DNA of 5,621 nt from an uncultured Bacilli bacterium (GTDB lineage Bacteria; Bacillota_I; Bacilli_A; RF39; UBA660), in contig CAKONT010000063.1 of assembly GCA_934097255.1 (NCBI GenBank), positions 1 through 5,621 on the forward strand, read 5' to 3'. The notes beneath the pieces were generated by a model. The model was given only the letters and a program-made list of their open reading frames with translations. It did no database searches and had not been told where the DNA came from. A program made the position numbers and the translations under genes. This document shows, piece by piece, positions 1 through 5,240 of the stretch. Each line of letters starts with the position of its first letter. Positions within the stretch are counted from its first letter, which is position 1.

Positions 1-1414
1 TTATATTTTAAATAAAAATTTTAATATAAGTTTAATTATATTGTGGCTAATAATTACCGGTTTCACAATATTTAGTCATGAAATTTGGCGTGATGAAGCT
101 CAAGTTTGGTGCTTAGTAAGAGATACCAATATTTCTAAATTGTTTTCTTTAACCAAAACAGAAGGTCATCCGATTTTATGGTATTTATTAAATTTACCCT
201 TAGCAAAATCAGGGTTAAGCGTTTTTTCAATGCAGATATTAAGCCTTATTTTTGTTTTTGCTTCGGTCATTTTATTTACTTTAAAATCTCCTTTTAACAA
301 AATTTTTAAAACTATTTTTGTTTTAAGTTCAGGAATGATTTATTATTTACCTGTAATTTCAAGAAATTATTCTCTCATCCCTATATTTTTATTTTTAATA
401 GCACTTATTTATGATAAAAGAAATAAAAAACCTTATATCTATTCTATTTTAATAATTTTATTATCTCAAACTCATATATATATGTTGGGTTTTTGTATAG
501 CTTTATTTATTTTATTTAGCTTTGAGAATGTGAAAAAGTTTCTAAATGAAAAAAATACAAAAATAGTTATTCCAAACCTAATTCTGTTATTACATTTTAC
601 TGTTATGTTTTTTATTTTTTATAATTCAAATAACTCTAACTACGCACTTGAAGCAGGAGTAAGACAAAGTATAGGGTTAACTTCTCTTTTAGCACTTATT
701 TCTAAAACTTATTTTTATGAAATAATAAAACCTTTTCCGTTTTTATATAATAATTTTGGACTTATAAGTAATTGTTTATTTTATATTCCGATTTTAATTA
801 TAATGTTTTTCTTTTTTAAAGAAGATAAAAAAACTGCTCTTACAACATTATTTGGAACAGGTTTTATGCTATTTGTTTTTTATAAAATATACTTTAACGG
901 AATTTTATATCAAAAATTATTTGTCTTATTATTAATATTCGTTTTTGGATATTGGATTATAAAAGAAAAAATAAATAATAAAGTTCTTGAATTAACAATC
1001 TGTATTTTCTTCTGTTTTAGTACATTAATTTCTTATCCCATTATAAAAAATGAAATACAGTATAATTTTTCCGGAGGAAAACAAACCGCAGAATACATTA
1101 TTAAAAATTTACCTGATGTTAAAACCTTTATTGCAATAGGAAATCCTTTTGTTTATTCGTCAATTAGTGCTTATCTGCCTGACAGAAAAATCTATAATGT
1201 AATAAGCAATTCATATATAACTTATTACGGATATAAAAATAATAATAAAATTAATGATGAATACCCTGAAAACGCAAATTATTATATTGTTCAAAAAGAG
1301 CAAGAAGAAAACATAATAAAAACTTATTTAGAAGAAGTTTTTACATCAGATAAAAACAATTTAAGCTCTAAAACAGAACAAGAAACATTTAAAATATTTA
1401 AGGATATACGTTAA
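1..1414 (+). CDS. GT39/PMT-like membrane glycosyltransferase, 5'-partial
   Basis: Probable GT-C fold glycosyltransferase that would transfer a sugar from a polyprenyl-phosphate donor on the outer face of the cytoplasmic membrane; donor and acceptor are unknown. The frame is open from base 2 to the TAA at 1412-1414. The first possible start in the window is a TTG at 41 with no Shine-Dalgarno site, and hydrophobic residues continue upstream of it, so the true start is probably left of the window. Counting from that TTG as residue 1, a SHEIWRDEAQVW segment (residues 12-23) carries the Asp-Glu pair typical of the first extracytoplasmic loop of this superfamily. EGHP (41-44) and SRNYS (107-111) also fit GT39/PMT_2 proteins. 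About nine or ten hydrophobic membrane segments follow, up to residue 335. A soluble tail (340-457) begins with GGKQTAEYI, as in related proteins. The superfamily is fairly secure from these motifs; the substrate cannot be read. The gene converges on another GT-C-like gene. Confidence 0.78.
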   Translation, partial: YILNKNFNISLIILWLIITGFTIFSHEIWRDEAQVWCLVRDTNISKLFSLTKTEGHPILWYLLNLPLAKSGLSVFSMQILSLIFVFASVILFTLKSPFNKIFKTIFVLSSGMIYYLPVISRNYSLIPIFLFLIALIYDKRNKKPYIYSILIILLSQTHIYMLGFCIALFILFSFENVKKFLNEKNTKIVIPNLILLLHFTVMFFIFYNSNNSNYALEAGVRQSIGLTSLLALISKTYFYEIIKPFPFLYNNFGLISNCLFYIPILIIMFFFFKEDKKTALTTLFGTGFMLFVFYKIYFNGILYQKLFVLLLIFVFGYWIIKEKINNKVLELTICIFFCFSTLISYPIIKNEIQYNFSGGKQTAEYIIKNLPDVKTFIAIGNPFVYSSISAYLPDRKIYNVISNSYITYYGYKNNNKINDEYPENANYYIVQKEQEENIIKTYLEEVFTSDKNNLSSKTEQETFKIFKDIR

Positions 1415-1425
1415 CAAAAGAAAAA

Positions 1426-1446
1426 AGCTATGATTTCATCATAGCT
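1426..1446 (-). terminator. intrinsic terminator for leftward transcription
   Basis: A perfect 8-bp inverted repeat, AGCTATGA at 1426-1433 and TCATAGCT at 1439-1446, encloses a 5-base loop. Read on the - strand, the stem is followed at once by T5, C, T4 (complement of 1425-1416), which is a good U-tract. Read on the + strand it is followed by GTAGATTAG, with no U-tract. It therefore terminates leftward transcripts best, although it lies just 11 bases after the rightward glycosyltransferase gene and may also slow polymerase from that side. It lies about 190 bases beyond the stop codon of the leftward gene. Confidence 0.72.
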
Positions 1447-1591
1447 GTAGATTAGGGATATGTGTATCATCGTTTTTTCCAAGGAATATAGTGTAATATT
1501 AGCAGTCAAAGCTGAATTTTAAATCATACATAATTATGAATAAATTAAAGCACTACATTTAAATTATCATACGAAAGAAGTATATACTAAA

Positions 1592-1620
1592 TTAAAAGTC
1601 TTACTATTAAAGATTTTTAA
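1592..1620 (-). terminator. possible weak terminator after the GtrII-like gene
   Basis: TTAAAAGTCTT (1592-1602) and AAGATTTTTAA (1610-1620) can pair over 11 positions around a 7-base loop (1603-1609). On the + strand one pair is G-U; on the - strand that position is an A-C mismatch. It lies 17 bases after the stop codon of the leftward gene, the usual place for a terminator, but the U-run sits inside the stem and the stem has little G+C. Termination here would be inefficient. It may be only the first of two hairpins in a 3' untranslated region. Confidence 0.35.
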
Positions 1621-1637
1621 GGTTTAGTTTATTAAAA

Positions 1638-3287
1638 TTATTTAGAATTAAAACGTTTGCTCAATTTTGTTTTTAAAAAGTCCAAATATAATTTATCAAA
1701 TACAACTAATATATAATGTTCACTAATAAAAATAGAATCTTTTGAAGGATAAACTTTAGCTTTATTCATAATAAAATCATACAGTTCATCATACATTTGT
1801 TCATCAAAATTATCATCTATATCGTATGAATAAAAATCACCATCAAAAATAAAATCTTTATCAGCTAAATATTTTAATCCGGAAGAAGGAGAATCAGGTG
1901 AAACAAATAATATATATAAAAGCTCATCATTTTTTGCATTACCATAATTTCCAATATAAAATCTTTTATTAAAATTTTCATATTGACCTATTTGGCAATA
2001 TAAATATTTTTTATTTATGTCAAAGTTTTTATCATTTGTTATTCTCATAAATAACCTGTTTTGAAGTAATAATTCATTTTTAAATGATAAATATTCAACT
2101 TTTTGAGCATACATATTATTAATTGCAGAATTATATATAAATAAAAATATAATAATTACACATATATTTTTAATTTTTAAATTCGTTTCATTTAAAATAA
2201 TTGAAATACAAAACAGAAAAACAAAATCAAATCCAAAATGTAAAACTCTTGGTGTTATTTCATTTAAACCTGAAGATATTAAAAAAGATAATAAAGAACC
2301 TAAAAATAATAAGTAAAATAAAATAAAAACAGTTAAAAATTTAATTATTTTATTTTTTACTGAATAATTTGTATTTTTTAATTGTCTTAAAAAAATAAAT
2401 AACACAAATCCTAAAATAAATAATAATAAAATTTTAGAATATATACCAATAAACGGATCACAAGAAATTAAAGAATTAAAAAATAATTTATTTACAAATA
2501 ATAAACGATTAAAAATCATATCAATATAAGTTAATTTAATAGTATAAAAATTTTCATTTAAAATATTAAAATATTTCAAAATATAAAAAGTAGAAATAAT
2601 AAATATTAAAGATATTAAAATATTACATATAAAAAATTTATATTTTTTAAAAAATTCTTTAAATATTATTAATTGAAAATTTGAATTTTTAAATTCAATT
2701 AATAATTTTCCCATAATTAAAACTAAAATTATATTTAAAGCAACAGGATAAGTTCCTAAAACAAAAACATATAAAAAGATAATAGACAATAAAAAATATA
2801 AAATTTTTAAACATTTATTTTTTTTATTATTTATTTTTAAACATAATTTTAAAGATAATATTGAAAAAAATACAGAACAAATAATACCTAAAGATAAAGC
2901 TTGATAATACAATATACTTAAAGTTGAAGGCATTAAAATCCAAAATAAAGAAAAAATTACTAAATTTGATACTTTTTTAGGAACATTCCAATAATCGGCA
3001 ATCATAAATAACGAAATTATTAATATTGTAATATCCGACAAATAAATAATATAAGGTATTAATTTTAAACAAAAAATTGTTTGTAAAATAGTAGCAGCAA
3101 ATCTGCATTCATATAATGATTCATTTAAAATTATTGACTTTTGAATATTTTCCCAATCATGATTACCCCAAAATAAGTTTGAAATAATTGTAAAATATAC
3201 AATTATAGCTATCAAAAAAGTTATTATGAATGATTTTTTATAAACCGGTTCTATCTTTTTTAAAATATTTAATTCTAATAAATCCAT
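1638..3287 (-). CDS. GtrII-like membrane glycosyltransferase
   Basis: Large membrane protein of 549 residues with about eleven hydrophobic segments between residues 19 and 390, then a soluble C-terminal domain (about 392-549). The first loop contains GNHDWENIQ (41-49), with acidic residues where GT-C enzymes hold a catalytic Asp. It is followed by LYECRFAATIL (58-68), resembling the short loop and 'G-R-W' region of GtrII-type glucosyltransferases. TYPVALN (179-185) and TPRVLHFG (345-352) also fit that family. These proteins usually move glucose from a lipid carrier onto O-antigen or another surface glycan. I assign the family by motif pattern only, and a generic GT-C membrane protein is the alternative. 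The ATG at 3287 is preceded by AAAGGA (complement of 3299-3304) at 11 bases, and no better start exists. Much of the gene, especially 2280-2860, is even poorer in G+C than dnaN, partly because Phe, Ile, Asn and Lys codons dominate. Confidence 0.6.
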   Translation of the reverse strand: MDLLELNILKKIEPVYKKSFIITFLIAIIVYFTIISNLFWGNHDWENIQKSIILNESLYECRFAATILQTIFCLKLIPYIIYLSDITILIISLFMIADYWNVPKKVSNLVIFSLFWILMPSTLSILYYQALSLGIICSVFFSILSLKLCLKINNKKNKCLKILYFLLSIIFLYVFVLGTYPVALNIILVLIMGKLLIEFKNSNFQLIIFKEFFKKYKFFICNILISLIFIISTFYILKYFNILNENFYTIKLTYIDMIFNRLLFVNKLFFNSLISCDPFIGIYSKILLLFILGFVLFIFLRQLKNTNYSVKNKIIKFLTVFILFYLLFLGSLLSFLISSGLNEITPRVLHFGFDFVFLFCISIILNETNLKIKNICVIIIFLFIYNSAINNMYAQKVEYLSFKNELLLQNRLFMRITNDKNFDINKKYLYCQIGQYENFNKRFYIGNYGNAKNDELLYILFVSPDSPSSGLKYLADKDFIFDGDFYSYDIDDNFDEQMYDELYDFIMNKAKVYPSKDSIFISEHYILVVFDKLYLDFLKTKLSKRFNSK

Positions 3288-3317
3288 AATAAAAACATTC
3301 CTTTAAAACTTAAATAT

Positions 3318-3325
3318 ATTATAAT
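3318..3325. promoter_or_regulatory. overlapping divergent -10 boxes
   Basis: ATTATAAT is an 8-bp palindrome that supplies a perfect TATAAT on both strands: 3320-3325 rightward and the complement of 3318-3323 leftward. A start point about 7 bases downstream would be near 3311 for the leftward gene, giving a 24-base leader that contains its AAAGGA site. For the rightward gene it would be near 3332, exactly at its ATG. Neither side has a recognisable -35 box, and in such AT-rich DNA a chance TATAAT is common, so the call rests mainly on the fit to both genes. Confidence 0.45.
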
Positions 3326-3331
3326 TTATAT

Positions 3332-3628
3332 ATGATATTAAAAGAATTTTCAAAATATTTACAAAAGAACAAAGATAAAAACTCTGTTATTTTATTAAAT
3401 GAATGGCTGATAAAAAGGTTAAATACACCATCTTTAAACAAAGTTGATATCATTTTACAAACAGAATTATATTTTGCAAAAAACAATAATAATAAAACAT
3501 TAATAATTGCAAAAAGAGAATCAGGAAGAACATTATTAAAAGCACTATATAATTTTGCTTTAAGTTTTGAACAACATAAACTTGCAAAATTTTTACATGA
3601 TAAAAAAAGTTCTGATTTTAAAAAATAA
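3332..3628 (+). CDS. small lysine-rich protein of unknown function
   Basis: I do not recognise this 98-residue protein. It has no membrane segment or signal peptide, is rich in Lys, Asn and Leu, and is basic overall, with a KKSSDFKK tail. It looks mostly helical, with stretches such as LLNEWLIKRL (21-30) and GRTLLKALYNFALSFEQHKLAKFL (65-88), so a cytoplasmic nucleic-acid-binding or adaptor protein is possible, but no motif shows this. Reality is supported by the TATAAT upstream, a strong rightward terminator 80 bases after the stop, and a soluble, balanced composition. The opposite-strand reading of the same DNA is a Phe/Leu/Cys-rich shadow. The ATG at 3332 has no Shine-Dalgarno site and an in-frame TAA lies at 3311-3313, so it is the only ATG start. 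The gene lies between a glycosyltransferase gene and the presumed replication origin. Confidence 0.58.
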   Translation: MILKEFSKYLQKNKDKNSVILLNEWLIKRLNTPSLNKVDIILQTELYFAKNNNNKTLIIAKRESGRTLLKALYNFALSFEQHKLAKFLHDKKSSDFKK

Positions 3629-3640
3629 GTTTTGAACAGG
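3627..3640 (+). repeat. left arm of 14-bp inverted repeat
   Basis: AAGTTTTGAACAGG begins inside the TAA stop codon (3626-3628) of the small gene. Its exact reverse complement is at 3764-3777, beyond the terminator. Its first ten bases, AAGTTTTGAA, recur in direct orientation at 3876-3885, right after the exact DnaA box. It is relatively G+C-rich for this region, which makes a 14-base chance match less likely. Its role is unknown; a protein-binding site connected with the origin is one possibility. Confidence 0.6.
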
Positions 3641-3708
3641 CTCAATAATAAAAGTACATGACATAAAAAAATAATGAAATAAAAACAAATCATGAAAAAC
3701 AATAAAAT

Positions 3709-3730
3709 AGCATGTTTCCATGCTTTTTTT
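3709..3730 (+). terminator. intrinsic terminator after the small gene
   Basis: AGCATG (3709-3714), loop TTTC, CATGCT (3719-3724), then six further T (3725-3730). The 6-bp stem is perfect and moderately G+C-rich in an otherwise A+T region, and the T-run is on the + strand. It is 80 bases past the stop codon of the 98-residue gene and would insulate the origin region from rightward transcription. Read leftward, the stem is followed by ATTTTATTG, so weak bidirectional action is possible. Confidence 0.75.
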
Positions 3731-3763
3731 GTATCAAAAATTTACAATACTTTTTATACATAA

Positions 3764-3803
3764 CCTGTTCAAAACTTGTAGAAAACTACTATAAAAAGTT
3801 GTA
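3764..3803 (-). repeat. reverse-facing repeat cluster of the putative origin
   Basis: Three arms lie here whose partners face the other way. 3764-3777 (CCTGTTCAAAACTT) pairs with 3627-3640. 3775-3786 (CTTGTAGAAAAC) is the exact reverse complement of 3899-3910. 3792-3803 (TAAAAAGTTGTA) is the exact reverse complement of 3950-3961. On the - strand the cluster reads TTTTGTACAACTTTTT, then TTTTCTACAAG running into AAGTTTTGAACAGG, a close mirror of the forward cluster. TTTTCTACA differs by one base from TTTTCCACA, the form of DnaA box described in cyanobacteria. Confidence 0.6.
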
Positions 3804-3858
3804 CAAAATTTTTTAATAAATTATGATTTTTAATCTTTATTTAAAAATATTATTTGTT

Positions 3859-3908
3859 TTATACATTTTATTCACAAGTTTTGAAATGAATTATACAAGT
3901 TTTCTACA
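3859..3908 (+). promoter_or_regulatory. forward DnaA-box cluster, two abutting pairs
   Basis: Four 9-mers are arranged as two head-to-tail pairs without gaps: TTATACATT (3859-3867) with TTATTCACA (3868-3876), then TTATACAAG (3891-3899) with TTTTCTACA (3900-3908). TTATTCACA fits the TTATNCACA consensus exactly; the others deviate mainly at positions 6, 8 and 9. The pairs begin 32 bases apart, close to three helical turns, so both would present the same face to an oligomerising protein. DnaA is the natural candidate. Confidence 0.6.
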
Positions 3909-3946
3909 AGGATAAAACTTAATAAACACAATACTTTAAAACACTT

Positions 3947-3955
3947 TTATACAAC
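3947..3955 (+). promoter_or_regulatory. DnaA-box-like site beside the trio track
   Basis: TTATACAAC is a two-mismatch DnaA box and part of the 12-bp arm TACAACTTTTTA (3950-3961) that mirrors 3792-3803. It stands 12 bases before the trinucleotide track, as the last site before the A+T-rich run. That is the place from which a DnaA filament would start in the Bacillus subtilis model of origin unwinding. Confidence 0.5.
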
Positions 3956-3967
3956 TTTTTAAATTGC

Positions 3968-3988
3968 TTATTACTACTATTATTTTTA
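3968..3988 (+). other. DnaA-trio-like track and start of the unwinding element
   Basis: Read in triplets the track is TTA TTA CTA CTA TTA TTT TTA. Its complement read 3' to 5' is AAT AAT GAT GAT AAT AAA AAT, which fits the 3'-[G/A]A[T/A] DnaA-trio pattern described for bacterial origins, with a run of several triplets. It follows a short segment containing GC (3966-3967) after the last upstream box and leads into an A+T run from 3983 to about 4050. The order box, short spacer, trios, A+T region, dnaN matches that described in B. subtilis. Confidence 0.5.
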
Positions 3989-4106
3989 ATTATTTAAAAT
4001 ACAGTAAATAATAATATAAATATAAAAACATATAAAAAGGTAACACAATATAAAGGAACTGCCATAAAATTTTTTTTATTATACAATATGTACATAAGAA
4101 AATATT

Positions 4107-4110
4107 GAGG
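4107..4110 (+). promoter_or_regulatory. Shine-Dalgarno site of dnaN
   Basis: GAGG stands 5 bases before the ATG at 4116, which fixes the start of dnaN. It overlaps the TGA of a six-codon reading frame (ATG at 4088) that is probably accidental. I find no convincing -35/-10 pair for dnaN. A TATACAAT at 4080-4087 could act as a -10 box, but there is no -35 at the right distance. Confidence 0.7.
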
Positions 4111-4115
4111 TAACT

Positions 4116-5231
4116 ATGTTTTTTACGATTGATAAAGAATCTTTGTTAAACAAATTAAAAATAGTAGAAAAAATTACAGCTCAAAGAGGTAATGTTCAAC
4201 CTGTTTTAGCTAACGTTTTATTTGAAGCTGAAGGTAATACTTTAAATTTAAGTGCAACGGATTTAGAAATATCAATAAAAGCAAAAACCACGGTAGCTGT
4301 TAAAAAAGAAGGTAAAATTACTCTTCCTGCTAAAAAACTTTTAGAAATTGCAGCTAAATTACCTGATAAACCCGTGGAATTTTCTTTAAATGAAGATAAT
4401 AATGTAGTTAGTATAAAATGCGGAAATTCAAAATTTGAAATTATAGGTATTTCTGCTCAAGAATTTCCTAAAATAGAAGATGATTCAAATAACGGAACCG
4501 AAATTGAAATAGAACTTGAACCGTTATTAAAATCAATAAAATATACTGCTTATGCAGCTGCTAATTATGAAAACAGAAATGTTATTTCAGGTGTATTTTG
4601 TTTAATAAAAGAAAATAAACTTGAAATGGCTGCTACAGACGGTAACAGACTAACAAGAATCGTTGAAACTATTAAAAATAAAGACAATCAAGAGGCAAAA
4701 TTAGTTATTCCTTCTAAAACATTGAATGAATTTGTCAGAATTTGTTCTTTTATTGCGGAAGAAAAAGTTACATTTATAATTGATAAATCAAAATTAACTT
4801 TAAAAACAATGAGTTTTTCCATTAATTCAAGATTAATAGAAGGTGATTATCCTCCTTATGAACAATTAATTCCGAAATCAACAGCTAATAACTCTGTAAT
4901 TTCAAGAGAAGATTTAATCAGTGCATTAGACAGAGTTTCGACTATGGTTAATGACAGAACAAGTATTGTTAAATTTATGTTTAGTGAGAATAAACTTAAT
5001 TTAAAAGCAGAAACACCTAATTCGGGTACTTCTGAAGATATTATAGAATGTGAATATAATAACGATGATTTAGCTATAGCATTTAATTATAAATATATAT
5101 TGGATTCAATAAAAATTATGGAATCAAAAAATGTTAAAATCGGTTTAAACGGAAGTTTATCAGCTACAGTTTTTGAACCGGACAGTGATGAAAATTATAT
5201 TTGTTTAATAATGCCTATTCAAATAAGGTAA
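4116..5231 (+). CDS. dnaN: DNA polymerase III beta sliding clamp
   Basis: Ring-shaped homodimeric clamp that encircles DNA, tethers DNA polymerase III to the template, and serves as a docking platform for replication and repair proteins. It has 371 residues, against 366 in Escherichia coli and 378 in B. subtilis, so it is complete. The three clamp domains are visible: about 1-122 (starting MFFTIDKESLLNKLKIVEKI, with NLSATDLEISI at 44-54), about 128-247 (with AATDGNRL at 172-179) and about 248-371. RLIEGDYPPYEQLIP (239-253), at the domain 2/3 junction, is a hallmark of the family. The C-terminus MPIQIR matches the usual 'MP(V/M)R' ending that contributes to the partner-binding pocket. The start has a good Shine-Dalgarno site. 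thrB follows after 9 bases, so both are probably on one transcript. No dnaA lies directly upstream; the putative origin does instead. DnaA sites so close to the gene could also let DnaA influence its expression. Confidence 0.98.
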   Translation: MFFTIDKESLLNKLKIVEKITAQRGNVQPVLANVLFEAEGNTLNLSATDLEISIKAKTTVAVKKEGKITLPAKKLLEIAAKLPDKPVEFSLNEDNNVVSIKCGNSKFEIIGISAQEFPKIEDDSNNGTEIEIELEPLLKSIKYTAYAAANYENRNVISGVFCLIKENKLEMAATDGNRLTRIVETIKNKDNQEAKLVIPSKTLNEFVRICSFIAEEKVTFIIDKSKLTLKTMSFSINSRLIEGDYPPYEQLIPKSTANNSVISREDLISALDRVSTMVNDRTSIVKFMFSENKLNLKAETPNSGTSEDIIECEYNNDDLAIAFNYKYILDSIKIMESKNVKIGLNGSLSATVFEPDSDENYICLIMPIQIR

Positions 5232-5240
5232 AAGGAAGAT

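Larger units (their letters stand above)
3741..4100. other. oriC: candidate chromosomal replication origin (oriC)
   Basis: This gene-free stretch directly upstream of dnaN has the layout expected of a bacterial origin. There are DnaA-box-like 9-mers in two clusters: reverse-facing within 3754-3807 and forward-facing within 3859-3955. A DnaA-trio-like track follows at 3968-3988, and then an almost pure A+T run to about 4050 that would serve as the unwinding element. One box is an exact TTATNCACA match (3868-3876); others differ by one or two bases. The heptamer TTATACA occurs five times on the + strand, starting at 3754, 3859, 3891, 3947 and 4079. Known biology: origins often lie beside dnaN, and Cyanobacteria keep the origin near dnaN with dnaA elsewhere. 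The inference is strong but rests on pattern reading only. Nothing in the stretch codes for a convincing protein. Confidence 0.7.

Noticed and set aside
41..43. TTG as the start of the first glycosyltransferase gene
   Set aside because: No Shine-Dalgarno site precedes it, the frame stays open to the window edge, and the hydrophobic segment continues upstream, so the real start is probably outside the window.
1457..1478. GATA/TATC mini-hairpin followed by T6 as a + strand terminator for the first gene
   Set aside because: The 4-bp A+T-rich stem is too weak, and four bases separate it from the T-run.
3319..3702. A 127-codon open frame on the - strand opposite the small lysine-rich gene
   Set aside because: Its product is dominated by Phe, Leu, Cys and Ser, as expected from reading Lys/Asn-rich codons backwards. 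It runs through the + strand gene and has no ribosome site or matching terminator.
3691..3762. 23-codon frame starting with ATG at 3691
   Set aside because: It reads through the intrinsic terminator hairpin and has no Shine-Dalgarno site.
3741..4087. Repeated TTATACA heptamers as a CRISPR array, iteron plasmid origin or family of promoters
   Set aside because: The copies are short and unevenly spaced without unique spacers, no rep or cas gene is present, and no -35 elements stand at fixed distance. DnaA-type sites beside dnaN explain them better.
4088..4108. Six-codon reading frame ending at the dnaN ribosome site, as a leader peptide
   Set aside because: It has no properly placed ribosome site, no run of regulatory codons and no attenuator hairpin. 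Such short frames arise by chance in AT-rich DNA.
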